The notes: generated from the letters alone by a model not told the origin. A stretch of 64,000 bases of DNA from Proteobacteria bacterium CG1_02_64_396 (GCA_001872725.1 MNWR01000057.1:1-64000), one strand, 5' to 3'; positions 1-8,805 are shown, counted from the first letter of the stretch. A program made the numbers and translations.

Positions 1-215
1 GCCGTGGCCTCTTCGACGGTGACGGACGGCTTGCTGCCTGGACGCTCAAAAAGGGTCGACAGCCCCTCCATGGCCACCTTCTTCCACTGGCTGATCTGCG
101 CCGGGTGGATTTGGTGTTCACTGGCCAACTCGCTTGTGGTTTTGACCCCCTTCAGGGCCTCCAGCGCCACCTTCGCCTTGAACTGCGCACTGTGCCGTTT
201 GTGTTTCCCGGACAT
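1..215 (-). CDS. IS3-family transposase OrfA, N-terminal part (runs off the window)
   Basis: The minus strand starts with ATG at 215 behind a GAGG ribosome site and stays open to position 1. It encodes about 71 residues beginning MSGKHKRHSAQFKAKVAL, the helix-turn-helix N-terminus of IS3/IS911-type OrfA proteins (motif ASEHQIHPAQISQWKK). This protein binds the IS ends and is joined to OrfB by frameshifting in the family; OrfB is outside the window. The start is supported by its position just inside the terminal repeat at 270-294. I am confident of the family but not of the exact IS group. Confidence 0.85.
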   Translation of the reverse strand, partial: MSGKHKRHSAQFKAKVALEALKGVKTTSELASEHQIHPAQISQWKKVAMEGLSTLFERPGSKPSVTVEEAT

Positions 216-294
216 CGCTTGGCTCCTCGCTCTCGCCAATCATGCCCCCTCGGTCTTAACAAAACCTACTGTCCAGTTTTTGGGGTCCACTTCA
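1..294. mobile_element. IS3-family insertion sequence, one end
   Basis: The outer end is a 25-bp terminal repeat at 270-294; read on the minus strand it begins TGAAGTGGACCCCAAAAAC, an IS3-type terminus with the usual TG dinucleotide. OrfA starts 55 bp inside it on the minus strand. The rest of the element lies left of the window, so the second terminal repeat, OrfB and the target duplication cannot be seen. It sits beside, or inside, the right end of the Mu-like prophage. Confidence 0.85.
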
Positions 295-453
295 CTGAAT
301 TGCAGACATGGTTGCACCGTCTTTACACTGCCCCCGCCGTGTGCGCACGGTGGCGGGGTGGCCCGGTCTTGGCCAGGCCGGTTCATGCGAGTGTTCGGCT
401 CGCGAGGAGGCGGTTGCCGCCGCCTTCTCCCCGTCTGGCCTACCTTTCGGCAA
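295..453. other. Non-coding strip between the IS end and the last phage gene
   Basis: About 159 bp without a credible gene. It should contain the prophage right end, but I find no clear copy of the repeated motif seen at the left end and no 5-bp duplication matching the sequence right of 30911. The only weak candidate is TGTGCGCACGG at 340-350, which resembles the TGTGAGCGGACGG of the left end. Confidence 0.4.
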
Positions 454-888
454 TCACCACGGAGGCGGAGGTAAGAGACTCAAGACGGTCCGTTCGGAGG
501 GTATGGCCGCCTGACACGTAGCGTACAAAGTGGTCCAACAATCGGCGCGCCAGGCGACGAACGCCAGAGCCTCGGTCTGGTACGGATTGGCGGCGGCCGC
601 GTAGGCACAGCAGGAATCGGCCGCGGAATAGCCTCGTGCCAAAGCCACCTTCTCGACGTGCGTCGCGACGATCTCCTCCAGTCGAGCCAATCTGTCGGCC
701 TCAGACGGCGCCACAAAATAGGCGGCAATGGCAGCCACCGACGCTGGGTCGTCTTCGGCCCCGGCCGCGAACCCGTGATCGAGGAAGGATCCCTCGACGG
801 GAGGGAGGCCCAGCTCGGCTAGGAGACCCAACACTGTATCTCTGCGGCGGAGAGCCACACGACCCTCCAAGGCGACGATCTGGCTCAC
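454..888 (-). CDS. Tail-fibre-assembly-like protein (DUF4376 type)
   Basis: A 144-residue protein, last gene of the late operon. Its C-terminal half carries the pattern seen in small phage proteins next to tail fibres: HVEKVALARGYSAADSC, then a segment ending in FVAWRADCWTTLYA, as in DUF4376-type proteins. The start is GTG at 888, overlapping the tail-fibre stop as GTGA, so it is probably translationally coupled. By position it would help fibre folding or attachment; that role is inferred. The N-terminal 60 residues match nothing I recognise. Confidence 0.6.
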   Translation of the reverse strand: MSQIVALEGRVALRRRDTVLGLLAELGLPPVEGSFLDHGFAAGAEDDPASVAAIAAYFVAPSEADRLARLEEIVATHVEKVALARGYSAADSCCAYAAAANPYQTEALAFVAWRADCWTTLYATCQAAIPSERTVLSLLPPPPW

Positions 889-1742
889 AGCAGCACCTCC
901 TGCACGATGTGAATGTGCGTCGATGAAAAGCCTCCGATCAACAGAGATCTAGCGCCGACCAAGCTGGCGATGCGCGCGCCTCCGATCACATCCAGGAGTG
1001 GGGTCCAGGTGCCCCCCTCGTCCGACGAGGCCATTATGGGTGTCCCACCAAGGCCTCCGGCAACCACCCAGCCGCTCGGCAGCTGAGCGATACACATGAC
1101 AGCTGCCCCGATACCGATCGTGGCAGAGGAGGGGAAGGTCGCGCCGCCATCGGTCGAAATCCAAACTTCAGGGACGCCAAACACCCCTGCCAAAACGGTG
1201 CCGCTCGACAGTTGCACGATACTTGACACCCCTGTCCCGCTGCCCAGCGTGACAGAGGTGGGGAAGGTCGCGCCGCCATCGGTCGAAATCCAAACTTCAG
1301 GGACGCCATTCACCCCTGCCAAAACGGTGCCCAGACCGCAATCCACGATTTGTTGAATATTGTTGCCGCTGCCGAGTGTGGCCGTATAACGCCCGGCGAG
1401 ACCGCGCCGAGCCGACAGTCTGGCCGTGTCGTAATACTGCGGGTGGGGATCGACCGCCCCCTCGTGCGCCGCTACGGTGGTGGAGGCCGTACCGGCTGGG
1501 TCGGCCCCGACGTCGCCGGGAGTCAACGTCACCGCTCCGGCCTTCCCCGCTACCGATTGCACGGGAGCGGCAGCGCCAGCCTCTGCGGTGGTGGTGTACT
1601 GCGGGTGGGGATCGACCGCCCCCTCGTGCGCCGCGACGGTGGTGGAGGCCGTACCGGCTGGGTCGGCCCCGACGTCGTCTGGGCCGACCACTGCGAGTTG
1701 CGCGGTAACGTCGTCGACCGTCACCACTAGGTAGTTCGGCAT
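885..1742 (-). CDS. Phage tail fibre with Asp-box repeats
   Basis: A 285-residue protein starting at ATG 1742 (MPNYLVVTVDD), chosen because AGGAGGAG lies 6 nt upstream; a longer open frame to 1886 has no ribosome site. The N-terminal third has two copies of a module with DVGADPAGTASTTV and DPHPQY, the latter a common tail-fibre motif. The C-terminal part has repeated Asp-box-like blades (STDGGATF twice, SSDEGGTW once), suggesting a small beta-propeller that may bind glycans. The gene follows the distal tail genes and should set host range. Both modules are visible as DNA repeats (1132-1329 and 1435-1677). Confidence 0.8.
   Translation of the reverse strand: MPNYLVVTVDDVTAQLAVVGPDDVGADPAGTASTTVAAHEGAVDPHPQYTTTAEAGAAAPVQSVAGKAGAVTLTPGDVGADPAGTASTTVAAHEGAVDPHPQYYDTARLSARRGLAGRYTATLGSGNNIQQIVDCGLGTVLAGVNGVPEVWISTDGGATFPTSVTLGSGTGVSSIVQLSSGTVLAGVFGVPEVWISTDGGATFPSSATIGIGAAVMCIAQLPSGWVVAGGLGGTPIMASSDEGGTWTPLLDVIGGARIASLVGARSLLIGGFSSTHIHIVQEVLL
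1132..1329. repeat. Direct repeat in the tail-fibre gene (Asp-box blade)
   Basis: Positions 1132-1200 and 1261-1329 are almost identical (offset 129 bp, 43 codons, in frame) and encode consecutive VPEVWISTDGGATFP blades. Near identity at the DNA level shows a recent internal duplication. Confidence 0.85.
1435..1677. repeat. Direct repeat in the tail-fibre gene (DPHPQY module)
   Basis: Positions 1435-1515 and 1597-1677 match over 81 bp with one mismatch (offset 162 bp, 54 codons, in frame). Each copy encodes the DVGADPAGTASTTV to DPHPQY module. Confidence 0.85.
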
Positions 1743-1743
1743 G

Positions 1744-2052
1744 TTAACTCCTCCTGATCGTGAGCTCGCCCGAGGCGATGTGTCGGTCGTCGCCGAGGGG
1801 GTGGGTCGCGTTGATCGACCATGCGTAGCGTCCGATACCCACCGCCTCAAGGGTGGCAAGGTCGGCAAAAACCAGCACCAATCCACTCGTCAATCCAAGG
1901 GCGACCGGCCACGTTGCCGAGGACTGATCCGACCAGCGGCGGCGCAACGTCAGCGAGGCGGTGTAATCTCGGAGATCAAGCGCCACGCCATTGGGCGCTG
2001 AGACCTTAAGAATCCGCCAAAAGTCGGCGTTCAACGAGGCGTCCCATCGCAT
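1744..2052 (-). CDS. Small tail-associated protein, unknown function
   Basis: A 102-residue protein starting at ATG 2052, immediately after the TAA of the upstream tail gene (TAAATG), and ending two bases before the tail-fibre start. It begins MRWDASLNADFWRILKV and is rich in beta-strand residues (YTASLTLRRRW, GLVLVFADLATLEAV, GRYAWSINATHPLG), resembling small beta-sandwich baseplate or fibre-adaptor proteins found beside tail fibres in other phages. No catalytic motif is visible. The adaptor role is inferred only from position and composition. Confidence 0.6.
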   Translation of the reverse strand: MRWDASLNADFWRILKVSAPNGVALDLRDYTASLTLRRRWSDQSSATWPVALGLTSGLVLVFADLATLEAVGIGRYAWSINATHPLGDDRHIASGELTIRRS

Positions 2053-4431
2053 TTAAGTCAGCTCCAAAAGCGTCACCCGGCACGATTGCCGAGCCCAATC
2101 GAAATCGCGTCGCACGACGTAGCACAGCAAAGTCCGGCCCGGAATAGTCAGAGGCAATTGCGCCGAGACGATTCGCACCACGTCCCCAGCCTCCAGGCGT
2201 AAACACGCGGACGAAACGGACGCCTCGATCACCTGCATTCCGTTGGCCTTGCGGGCCGCCGAAGTTGCTGCTAGAGCCTGACACTCGGCTGCTGGTAAAC
2301 CCCACTTGTCTTCGATGACCTCGGTTTGGGCTCCGTATTCGGCGACCGAAACGGACTCGGCCACGCTGTAGGCGGCTCCAAAGGTCTGGCCGTCCCACCC
2401 CGTGGCTACGGTGACCACGTTGCGGACGTACTCCCAGCCCCTGCGCCACTTGAGGGCACTGGCCCCCACCTGATCGGGGGTGATGGTCTCGACGGCAGGC
2501 GCGCCCGCCCGAGGGATCTGGAACAGCGTCAGCAACCCGTCACGCACGGTCCATTGGGCTTCTAGCAGCGCCGCCAGACTGGCGAGCAGATCGGATGCCG
2601 AGGTTGGCTTGTCGATGGTCTTTTGCGCCTCGATCTGGCGGGACGGGAACGTGGTCTTGAAGTGCCCCACCCACGCAGGATCGATCCGTGCCTCGGGGAT
2701 CTCCAGCCAGTTGGTCAGCAGGTCGAAGGCGAGATCGGCCAAGTGGGTATTGACCGGATAGGTCGCCTTGCGCCATGCCGTGCCGTCCGATTGCCAGACA
2801 ACCGGGTTCGACCCCGGTATCACGGCGCCGCCTGCGCCCGGACCACTGGCCACCAAGGACGACCAACCGGCGTTGCCGTAGGTGACCTTGTCACCCACCG
2901 CGTAATCGGTCGTCGCCGACCAGGTCGGACCATATTCGCGATCTGGAATTTTGCGGTCGGTCAGGTCGAGGTCGTCACGCAGCACAACCTCAAGACTCGC
3001 CCCGGCGCGGACGTCCCACACTCTGCCTCGATAGATTCGCGCCCGGTCGGTCGAGTCTGCATACCCCACCGAGACGGTGGCGATCCTGTTCTTGATCGTG
3101 CCGCCCAGCAACGCCCCGTAGGCCTCACCAGACGGTGCGACGGTGATTGACACCTCCCCGGAGGTCGCGCCGCGCGGCGACTCGGTCAATTGCGACGTCC
3201 GGGTGATCGTCCCGCCAATGGCGGGGATAGCCATCTCGGACCCAGCGTAAGATCCCAGCACAAGGGGCGGCGGCGCGAAGGTGATAATCAGGTTCTGCAC
3301 CGACGGCGACGCGTCGTGGGCGGCGGAGGCGGTCAGGTCGATCTTGGCCAGCCAGTATCTGTCCAGGGCGTGGAGCGGATCGCCGGTGGCCACAGCCCCG
3401 TGCGCCGTCCACCCGGCGAGCGAACCCGAGGCGTAAACGACGGGATCATTCGTCGAGTAGAGCGACACCGCCACCGCCCCTCCGATGGGTATCGTATCGG
3501 TCCAGGAGACCGATCCGGAACCGGTCGGGGTTCCGCCGAGGTCGACGGGGCGGTAGGCAGTGCCGGTGGGTTGATAGACTTCGGCGATGGTGAGCGGGAA
3601 GCCCATAGCCGGATCCATCGCGCCACTCGGCACCCAATACCCCGGCGCAGCGCACGAGAGGCCGTAGATCCACAGCTTGATCCAGGACACGGCATCGACC
3701 CAGGGGAGGTCGAACACAATCACCGCTGAGCGATCGGGAACGAGCCTAAACTCGACCGAGTAGGTGCTCCCTCCACGCAGCGAGGCTGCGAATCCCGAGA
3801 TGATGACCCCCCCTGGAGTGGTCGACGTAGGGAGCGCGTCGAGATGGGTGGTGGCGACGTCGGCGTACCGGAACCAGTAGGCGGTTAACCCTACCTGCCC
3901 CCCAGACGCGTCCAAAATGCGGCACTCTAGGTTCCAGCCGCCCTGGGGCCACTCAATCGTGCTCGGGTAGGTCAGGACCTGCGTTGCCGCACGATGCATT
4001 TCGCACTCGAGGCGCAGCTCGTTGAGCACCCCGTCGGCGCTGGCAATAAAGGGGAAGGTCGCTGTCGGAACCGTCGCGAAGGCGCCGTAGAAATCGGTGT
4101 CTGTCTTTGAAACCCGGTGGTAAAGCACCCTCAACGTGGCGAGATCTGGCTGATGCGAGGTCGCGAACGAGGGGCCTGTGGTGTGGGTCGGCGTCACGGG
4201 CGACCCGGGGCCGAGGATCAACCTCCCCCCCTCCGCCCGTACCCCAGAATCGAGGGCGTTGTAAGGTGCGACTCCAGCCCACTGCACTTGGCTGTCGAGG
4301 GCGGCGGCGTAGCCTGCCGACCCGGTCGCGCCAGGGGGAGGGGTTTGGTCGATTTCGACCCACAATGCCGGGGTGGCCCCGTGGGCTGGAGAGGACAATC
4401 GGGTGGCGATGGCCTGGGACAGCGTCAGCAT
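2053..4431 (-). CDS. Large distal tail / central fibre-type protein
   Basis: A 792-residue protein (start ATG 4431, MLTLSQAIATRLSS) overlapping the upstream stop as TAATG. An upstream extension to 4563 is only a shadow of the preceding gene. The C-terminal third has a tail-hub-like look, with a DRARIYRGRVWDV stretch, alternating strands, and FSRQ/ALLEAQWTVRDG segments typical of siphophage tail-tip components. The order after the tape measure (266-aa protein, then this, then fibre) fits the distal-tail and hub genes of B3/D3112-like phages. No enzymatic domain is evident. Confidence 0.65.
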   Translation of the reverse strand: MLTLSQAIATRLSSPAHGATPALWVEIDQTPPPGATGSAGYAAALDSQVQWAGVAPYNALDSGVRAEGGRLILGPGSPVTPTHTTGPSFATSHQPDLATLRVLYHRVSKTDTDFYGAFATVPTATFPFIASADGVLNELRLECEMHRAATQVLTYPSTIEWPQGGWNLECRILDASGGQVGLTAYWFRYADVATTHLDALPTSTTPGGVIISGFAASLRGGSTYSVEFRLVPDRSAVIVFDLPWVDAVSWIKLWIYGLSCAAPGYWVPSGAMDPAMGFPLTIAEVYQPTGTAYRPVDLGGTPTGSGSVSWTDTIPIGGAVAVSLYSTNDPVVYASGSLAGWTAHGAVATGDPLHALDRYWLAKIDLTASAAHDASPSVQNLIITFAPPPLVLGSYAGSEMAIPAIGGTITRTSQLTESPRGATSGEVSITVAPSGEAYGALLGGTIKNRIATVSVGYADSTDRARIYRGRVWDVRAGASLEVVLRDDLDLTDRKIPDREYGPTWSATTDYAVGDKVTYGNAGWSSLVASGPGAGGAVIPGSNPVVWQSDGTAWRKATYPVNTHLADLAFDLLTNWLEIPEARIDPAWVGHFKTTFPSRQIEAQKTIDKPTSASDLLASLAALLEAQWTVRDGLLTLFQIPRAGAPAVETITPDQVGASALKWRRGWEYVRNVVTVATGWDGQTFGAAYSVAESVSVAEYGAQTEVIEDKWGLPAAECQALAATSAARKANGMQVIEASVSSACLRLEAGDVVRIVSAQLPLTIPGRTLLCYVVRRDFDWARQSCRVTLLELT

Positions 4432-5231
4432 TACACCGCCTCCACCAGATCGAGGGTGATGGATCGCAAATTGCCCGCACGGGCGATGGGCATGTGGGGC
4501 ATCTGCTTGGCCTGCATCAGGTAGACCTCGGTCGGGCGGGTGTCGGGCATCCAGGCCCACCAAATAGGCAGACCGGCCTCGAAGCGTTGCTCACGGATCA
4601 GGTCGATCTTGGCCGCCAACGTGGGATCGATGGCCGACCATTGCGGCTTGAGCTCCAAACGTCGTCCGGTCACGTTAACCCACCGCCGCCCTGTTTCGGC
4701 CTCGAATTTGGTCGCAATCGTCACCTCGCGGTAGGGGTCGTAGCCCAGCTCGATGAAATCCATCTCGACCGCCTCGGCCAGCACGATCTCGGGGATCGTC
4801 AACACCTGTAAGGGGTCGAAATAGTTCAGCCTGATCAAATACTGGGTCGAGGGCGGGTGTGCGTTTAGCCGATAGATTCGACTCCCTTGGCTCGGACCAT
4901 CGTTGGGGGCGGCGTTAAGGATGGTGTTCCAGACTGCCCCGTCCCAATAGGCGACCGTCAACAGGGCCGACGCCGCCACGGAGCGAGCTCCTGCCGTGTC
5001 GTGGCGATGCCCGCCGAGGAGGATGACCGTCGGCATAGCAGCCGAGGCAAGGGTGGCGGTAATATCCACCCCACCCGATTCCCCGCCGTCGGCTTGGATC
5101 ACGGCGGGAGACAGCAGATCGCCGTCGGCGATGCTGTCCACCTTATAGCTGGGCGATTCGGTCCCGGTGAGCACCGCAAAGGCGGCCCCAGTGAGCAGGT
5201 TCGTGCCGATGATGAGGGGGGCGTCGGTCAT
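4431..5231 (-). CDS. Distal tail protein, probable
   Basis: A 266-residue protein with ATG at 5231 overlapping the tape-measure stop (ATGA). It begins MTDAPLIIGTNLLTGAAF and has a central jelly-roll-like region (RIYRLNAHPPSTQYLIRL) followed by a REVTIATKFEAETGRRW segment. This is the size and position of distal tail or carbohydrate-binding-type proteins directly downstream of tape measures in siphophages. No signal peptide or membrane segment is seen. Function is inferred mainly from gene order. Confidence 0.6.
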   Translation of the reverse strand: MTDAPLIIGTNLLTGAAFAVLTGTESPSYKVDSIADGDLLSPAVIQADGGESGGVDITATLASAAMPTVILLGGHRHDTAGARSVAASALLTVAYWDGAVWNTILNAAPNDGPSQGSRIYRLNAHPPSTQYLIRLNYFDPLQVLTIPEIVLAEAVEMDFIELGYDPYREVTIATKFEAETGRRWVNVTGRRLELKPQWSAIDPTLAAKIDLIREQRFEAGLPIWWAWMPDTRPTEVYLMQAKQMPHMPIARAGNLRSITLDLVEAV

Positions 5232-8200
5232 ACCGATACCGCCACGTTCGCACCGCGATTAATGTTGCGGTCGAGCACTGGAGAGAGTGCCTCGGCGATG
5301 CGCTGGAGCGTCCCGGCGCTGACCTCGTCCGGGTGCAGAGCCTGCACCTGTAGGTGGATCGTCACCGGGGGCTGCGTCGGTGGGGTGGCTGCCTTGTCGT
5401 GCGCTCCCGTGACTCCGCCATACCCCGACCCGGTGGCCATACTGCCGGGGGTGGATTGCACCCCCGCGCCTACTCCGCCCCCGGCGGAGGCGGAGGCTGC
5501 GCCGCCGTATTGCTGCTTCGAGATTGCGGCGACCCGTGCCACACCCTGGACGACGGCGATCCCTGCCGCCACGGCGGCCCGTGCGGGGGCGTCGGGCGTC
5601 GGAATCGCAAGCTGCGATTCATAGGCCTTCTGCGCGGCGGCATAGGTCGAGACCACCGTCTCGGCGATGGCGAGCGCCTTGCTGGCCTCGAAGGCCTTCT
5701 TGCCACCGTTTGCGAGCAGGGCCGACAGCGCACCGAACACCCCTGCGGTCAGTGACAGACGGGCCTCTGCCGCCTGTTTTTCGACCCCCGCCTTAGCGTT
5801 TTCGTGGATCTGTTTGGCCCGCAATTCGTCGCGGTCGTAACGGGCACGCAGCGCGGCAGTCATTTGGCCGCTGTCTTCCACTGCCTTGCGCTCGGCGGCC
5901 AGTGCCTCTAGCTGACGTTGATAACGCAGATTTTCTCTCTCCGCCTCGGTCAAAAACTGACCCTGCCACTCTTGTTCCAGGGCGGTGGATCGGTCGCGAG
6001 CGGCGGCGAGCAGAGCGTCGGTTTTGTCGCGCTCCTGCTGCGCCAACCACTGCCCATAGGCCTGTTCCAGCGCCACGACGCGGGCCGACCCTGCCCCCTC
6101 GACCGCCACCAGGGCCTCCCACCGCGCCGAGTATTCGGATGCCATCTTGGTGCTGGCGTCTTGGGCCGTGCCCAACAGATCGGCGGTCAACTGCCGCGCC
6201 TGCTCGACAGATTTGATTCGGTAATCGCTCAGAAACACAGCTAGATCGGGCATCTCGGCCACGATGCGCAGGCGCTGCTCCTCCGGGAGCGCGGCAAGCT
6301 GCGCGACCAGGTCGTCGAGCCCGGCTGCGTCCGACGTTGCGCGTACAGTCACGGATTTATCGCCGATCCCGTCGAGCAACGTGCCCACTTCGTCGAGAGA
6401 CGCAGTTTCGGCCCGCACGCGCACAACCACTTGCGACAGCGCGCCGAGACGGCCCTTGATTTGCTCGACGGCAGACAGCGACCCACTCAGAGCCTCGCTC
6501 CAGACTTGTGCTTGACTCTTGGCGCGTTCGCGCTCCTGCTGCGCCAACCACTGCCCATAGGCCTGTTCCAGCGCCACGACGCGGGCCGACCCTGCCCCCT
6601 CGACCGCCACCAGGGCCTCCCACCGCGCCGAGTATTCGGATGCCATCTTGGTGCTGGCGTCTTGGGCCGTGCCCAACAGATCGGCGGTCAACTGCCGCGC
6701 CTGCTCGACAGCTTGTTGCGCTTGGGTGGGGTCGATGCGAGGTGCCGGGATGGACCGGGGCGACGGGGCGGTGGGAGCACCGACGTCGTTCGGCGCCGCA
6801 AACATCTCGACGCCGACAGCGTCGATACCACCCAGGGCGCGGTCGCGCTCCTGGGCCAGCTTGGACAAGCTGTCGCTCAAGGAGGTGACTCCGCCCTTGG
6901 CCCGGTCCAGCCCGGCGCGCAGGCGGTCGGACCCCTCTTGGATGGCCCCGTAACCCGCTGTCGCCTCGTCCGCGACCCGACGCATTGCCACGCGATAGTC
7001 GGCCAAGGCCCGTCCGGCGGGTTGAATCGCCGACTCCCATTCGCCGATTTTCCGGGCGACGGTATCGAGCCCGAGTGATTCGGCCCCTGTTTTGAGTGCC
7101 GTCAAAAGCCCTTTTAAGGCCGTTTGAATGCCTTCGAATGCCGCCGATGCAGCAAATTTTGCCCCGGTCCACACCACAGTGGCGGCGGTCTGGGCGGTTT
7201 GCCACCCGTTGCGCAGCACTTGAAGCAATCCGACGAACAGTGACCCGATCCACCCGACCGCCTCGCCAGATCCGGTTTTGATCCCCTCCCAGGTGGCCGC
7301 TGCACCAAATTTGATCCACTCCCACCCCTTGAGCAGAGCGAGGACTAAGGCGTCGCCCGCCTGGCGCACGACGGCGAATTCCTCGCGGGCCCAAGATCCG
7401 ATTGCGTAACCGGCCATCCCCGCACCCAATAAATTAAACAGTCCGGCAATTCCGATTCCGGCGGCTTTCGTCGCCCCGGTCAGATCGGCGACCTGACTCC
7501 GTAGGGCGGCGGTCTGCGCCGTCAGGTCGGCCACAGTCTGTTGCGCGACTGCGCCCATGATCGAATCGGCCCTGGCCTTGGCGAGAGCCGCCTCGGCGCT
7601 GGCCAGTTCGGCCTGGGTCTGCTCCAGCAGTGCCGCCTTCTGGGCGCGCGCCGCCAGTGCCGCCTGGGCGGCAATCGCTACGGCCGACGTCTGACGGGCC
7701 AGCCAAATCGCCAACGCAGCCTCGGCGAGGGCGATGCCTCCCGATGCCAGGGCAGCCATGTGGTTGGCCACGCCGTCGAGGGCAGTGGCCAAATCTGTCG
7801 TGGCGCCTGAAATCTTGTTTTGTGCGTTGAGCCAGCGCCCGAAAGCGTTGGCAATGCGGGTTGAGGCCTGCTCGATGGTGACGGGCATTTGGTCGAATTC
7901 GGCTTGCACCGTGGCCGCCTGGCTGCGCAGCGCCTCGATCACCGTGGCGGCGGTGATCTGCCCCTGTTCGCCGAGCGCGCGCAGCGCCCCAAGCGGTACC
8001 CCGAGCCCATCGGCGATTGCCTGCGCGATGCGCGGGGTTTGCTCCAGCACCGAATTGAGCTCGTCGCCGCGCAACGTACCGCTGGCGAACCCCTGGGCAA
8101 GCTGAGTCATCGCGGCGGAGGCGGAGGACGACGAGGCCCCCGATACCACCGAGGCTTGCGACAGGGTCTTGGTGATTTCGATCAATTCGGCCTGGGAGAC

Positions 8201-8620
8201 ACCGAGTTGCCGCGTCGAGAGCGCGAGGCGCGAAAACAGATCGGCATTGGCGGCGATGGGGGTGCGGGTCTCTTGAGCGACGGCGTACAGGTCGCGCATG
8301 GCGACTCGTGATGCGGCCATCGACCCGGTGGCGAGTCGGATTCGACCGTCGAGGTTGGTCCAGGTATCGGCGACAGCGACGATCCCCGACAGGCCGCCAG
8401 AGGCGAACGGCAGAGCCTGGAACGACAGCCAGAGTGTGCGGGCCTGAGCGAGCTGGGTACTGATCGAGGTAATTCCGCGACGGGCCGCCGTGACCCCAGC
8501 CGCCATCTGCTGCGTCGAACGCAGCGACGTCTCACCGAGATCGCCGACCGTCTGACTGAGGCCGAGGATTTCGGCTTTTGCCTGCCCCCCAGAGGCGGTA
8601 ATCTTAAGGGCTAGTTGCAT
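5228..8620 (-). CDS. Tail tape measure protein
   Basis: A 1130-residue protein, the largest phage gene. The N-terminal 250 residues match the tape-measure domain of siphophages (DTWTNLDGRIRLATGS, then FASGTLRGDELNSVLEQTPRI). A middle region carries hydrophobic stretches, and the rest is Ala/Gln-rich coiled coil. It sits right after the chaperone pair, as in lambda-like tail operons, and should fix tail length and pass into the host envelope. Residues around 640-700 and 807-867 are the same block because of an exact 184-bp DNA duplication. The start ATG 8620 has only a weak AGG upstream. Confidence 0.9.
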   Translation of the reverse strand: MQLALKITASGGQAKAEILGLSQTVGDLGETSLRSTQQMAAGVTAARRGITSISTQLAQARTLWLSFQALPFASGGLSGIVAVADTWTNLDGRIRLATGSMAASRVAMRDLYAVAQETRTPIAANADLFSRLALSTRQLGVSQAELIEITKTLSQASVVSGASSSSASAAMTQLAQGFASGTLRGDELNSVLEQTPRIAQAIADGLGVPLGALRALGEQGQITAATVIEALRSQAATVQAEFDQMPVTIEQASTRIANAFGRWLNAQNKISGATTDLATALDGVANHMAALASGGIALAEAALAIWLARQTSAVAIAAQAALAARAQKAALLEQTQAELASAEAALAKARADSIMGAVAQQTVADLTAQTAALRSQVADLTGATKAAGIGIAGLFNLLGAGMAGYAIGSWAREEFAVVRQAGDALVLALLKGWEWIKFGAAATWEGIKTGSGEAVGWIGSLFVGLLQVLRNGWQTAQTAATVVWTGAKFAASAAFEGIQTALKGLLTALKTGAESLGLDTVARKIGEWESAIQPAGRALADYRVAMRRVADEATAGYGAIQEGSDRLRAGLDRAKGGVTSLSDSLSKLAQERDRALGGIDAVGVEMFAAPNDVGAPTAPSPRSIPAPRIDPTQAQQAVEQARQLTADLLGTAQDASTKMASEYSARWEALVAVEGAGSARVVALEQAYGQWLAQQERERAKSQAQVWSEALSGSLSAVEQIKGRLGALSQVVVRVRAETASLDEVGTLLDGIGDKSVTVRATSDAAGLDDLVAQLAALPEEQRLRIVAEMPDLAVFLSDYRIKSVEQARQLTADLLGTAQDASTKMASEYSARWEALVAVEGAGSARVVALEQAYGQWLAQQERDKTDALLAAARDRSTALEQEWQGQFLTEAERENLRYQRQLEALAAERKAVEDSGQMTAALRARYDRDELRAKQIHENAKAGVEKQAAEARLSLTAGVFGALSALLANGGKKAFEASKALAIAETVVSTYAAAQKAYESQLAIPTPDAPARAAVAAGIAVVQGVARVAAISKQQYGGAASASAGGGVGAGVQSTPGSMATGSGYGGVTGAHDKAATPPTQPPVTIHLQVQALHPDEVSAGTLQRIAEALSPVLDRNINRGANVAVSV
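6027..6711. repeat. Exact 184-bp in-frame direct repeat in the tape measure gene
   Basis: Positions 6027-6210 and 6528-6711 are identical base for base, 501 bp apart (167 codons). They encode the block from ERDKT/ERAKS back through QARQLTADLLGTAQDAS. Recombination between the copies would delete or add exactly 167 residues. Confidence 0.95.
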
Positions 8621-8649
8621 CGGTGGTTAACCTATACAAGGAGGGCGTC

Positions 8650-8805
8650 ATGGGGATCCTCGAAGACCTCGTCATGGGGGTGGTGGGGATTGTGCTGTCG
8701 CTCGTATCCAGTCCGTGGTGGCTGGTGGCTCCGGCCATCGTGGCCGTGAAGTGGGGGTATTACGCGGCGCGATACCTCTTCAGGCCGATCACCCCCACAC
8801 CCTGA
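8650..8805 (+). CDS. Small membrane protein encoded opposite the tail operon
   Basis: A 51-residue open frame starting at ATG 8650 behind a strong AAGGAGG (spacing 5). It begins MGILEDLVMGVVGIVLS and has a hydrophobic helix through GIVLSLVSSPWWLVAPAIVAV, ending with a basic YYAARYLFRP tail. It occupies the only gap in the tail operon (8621-8788) on the opposite strand, and its last 17 bp overlap the chaperone extension. I do not recognise the family. The ribosome site and clean membrane topology argue that it is real; expression would need its own promoter, which I could not identify. Confidence 0.5.
   Translation: MGILEDLVMGVVGIVLSLVSSPWWLVAPAIVAVKWGYYAARYLFRPITPTP

Noticed and set aside
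337-380. TGTGCGCACGG and GGCCA near 340-380 as the right prophage end with target duplication
   Set aside because: The 5 bp before the TG do not match the 5 bp beyond the left end, and no repeated transposase site follows.
4-474. 156-codon plus-strand frame at the left edge
   Set aside because: Antisense to IS3 OrfA and across the IS end; the minus strand encodes the recognisable transposase.
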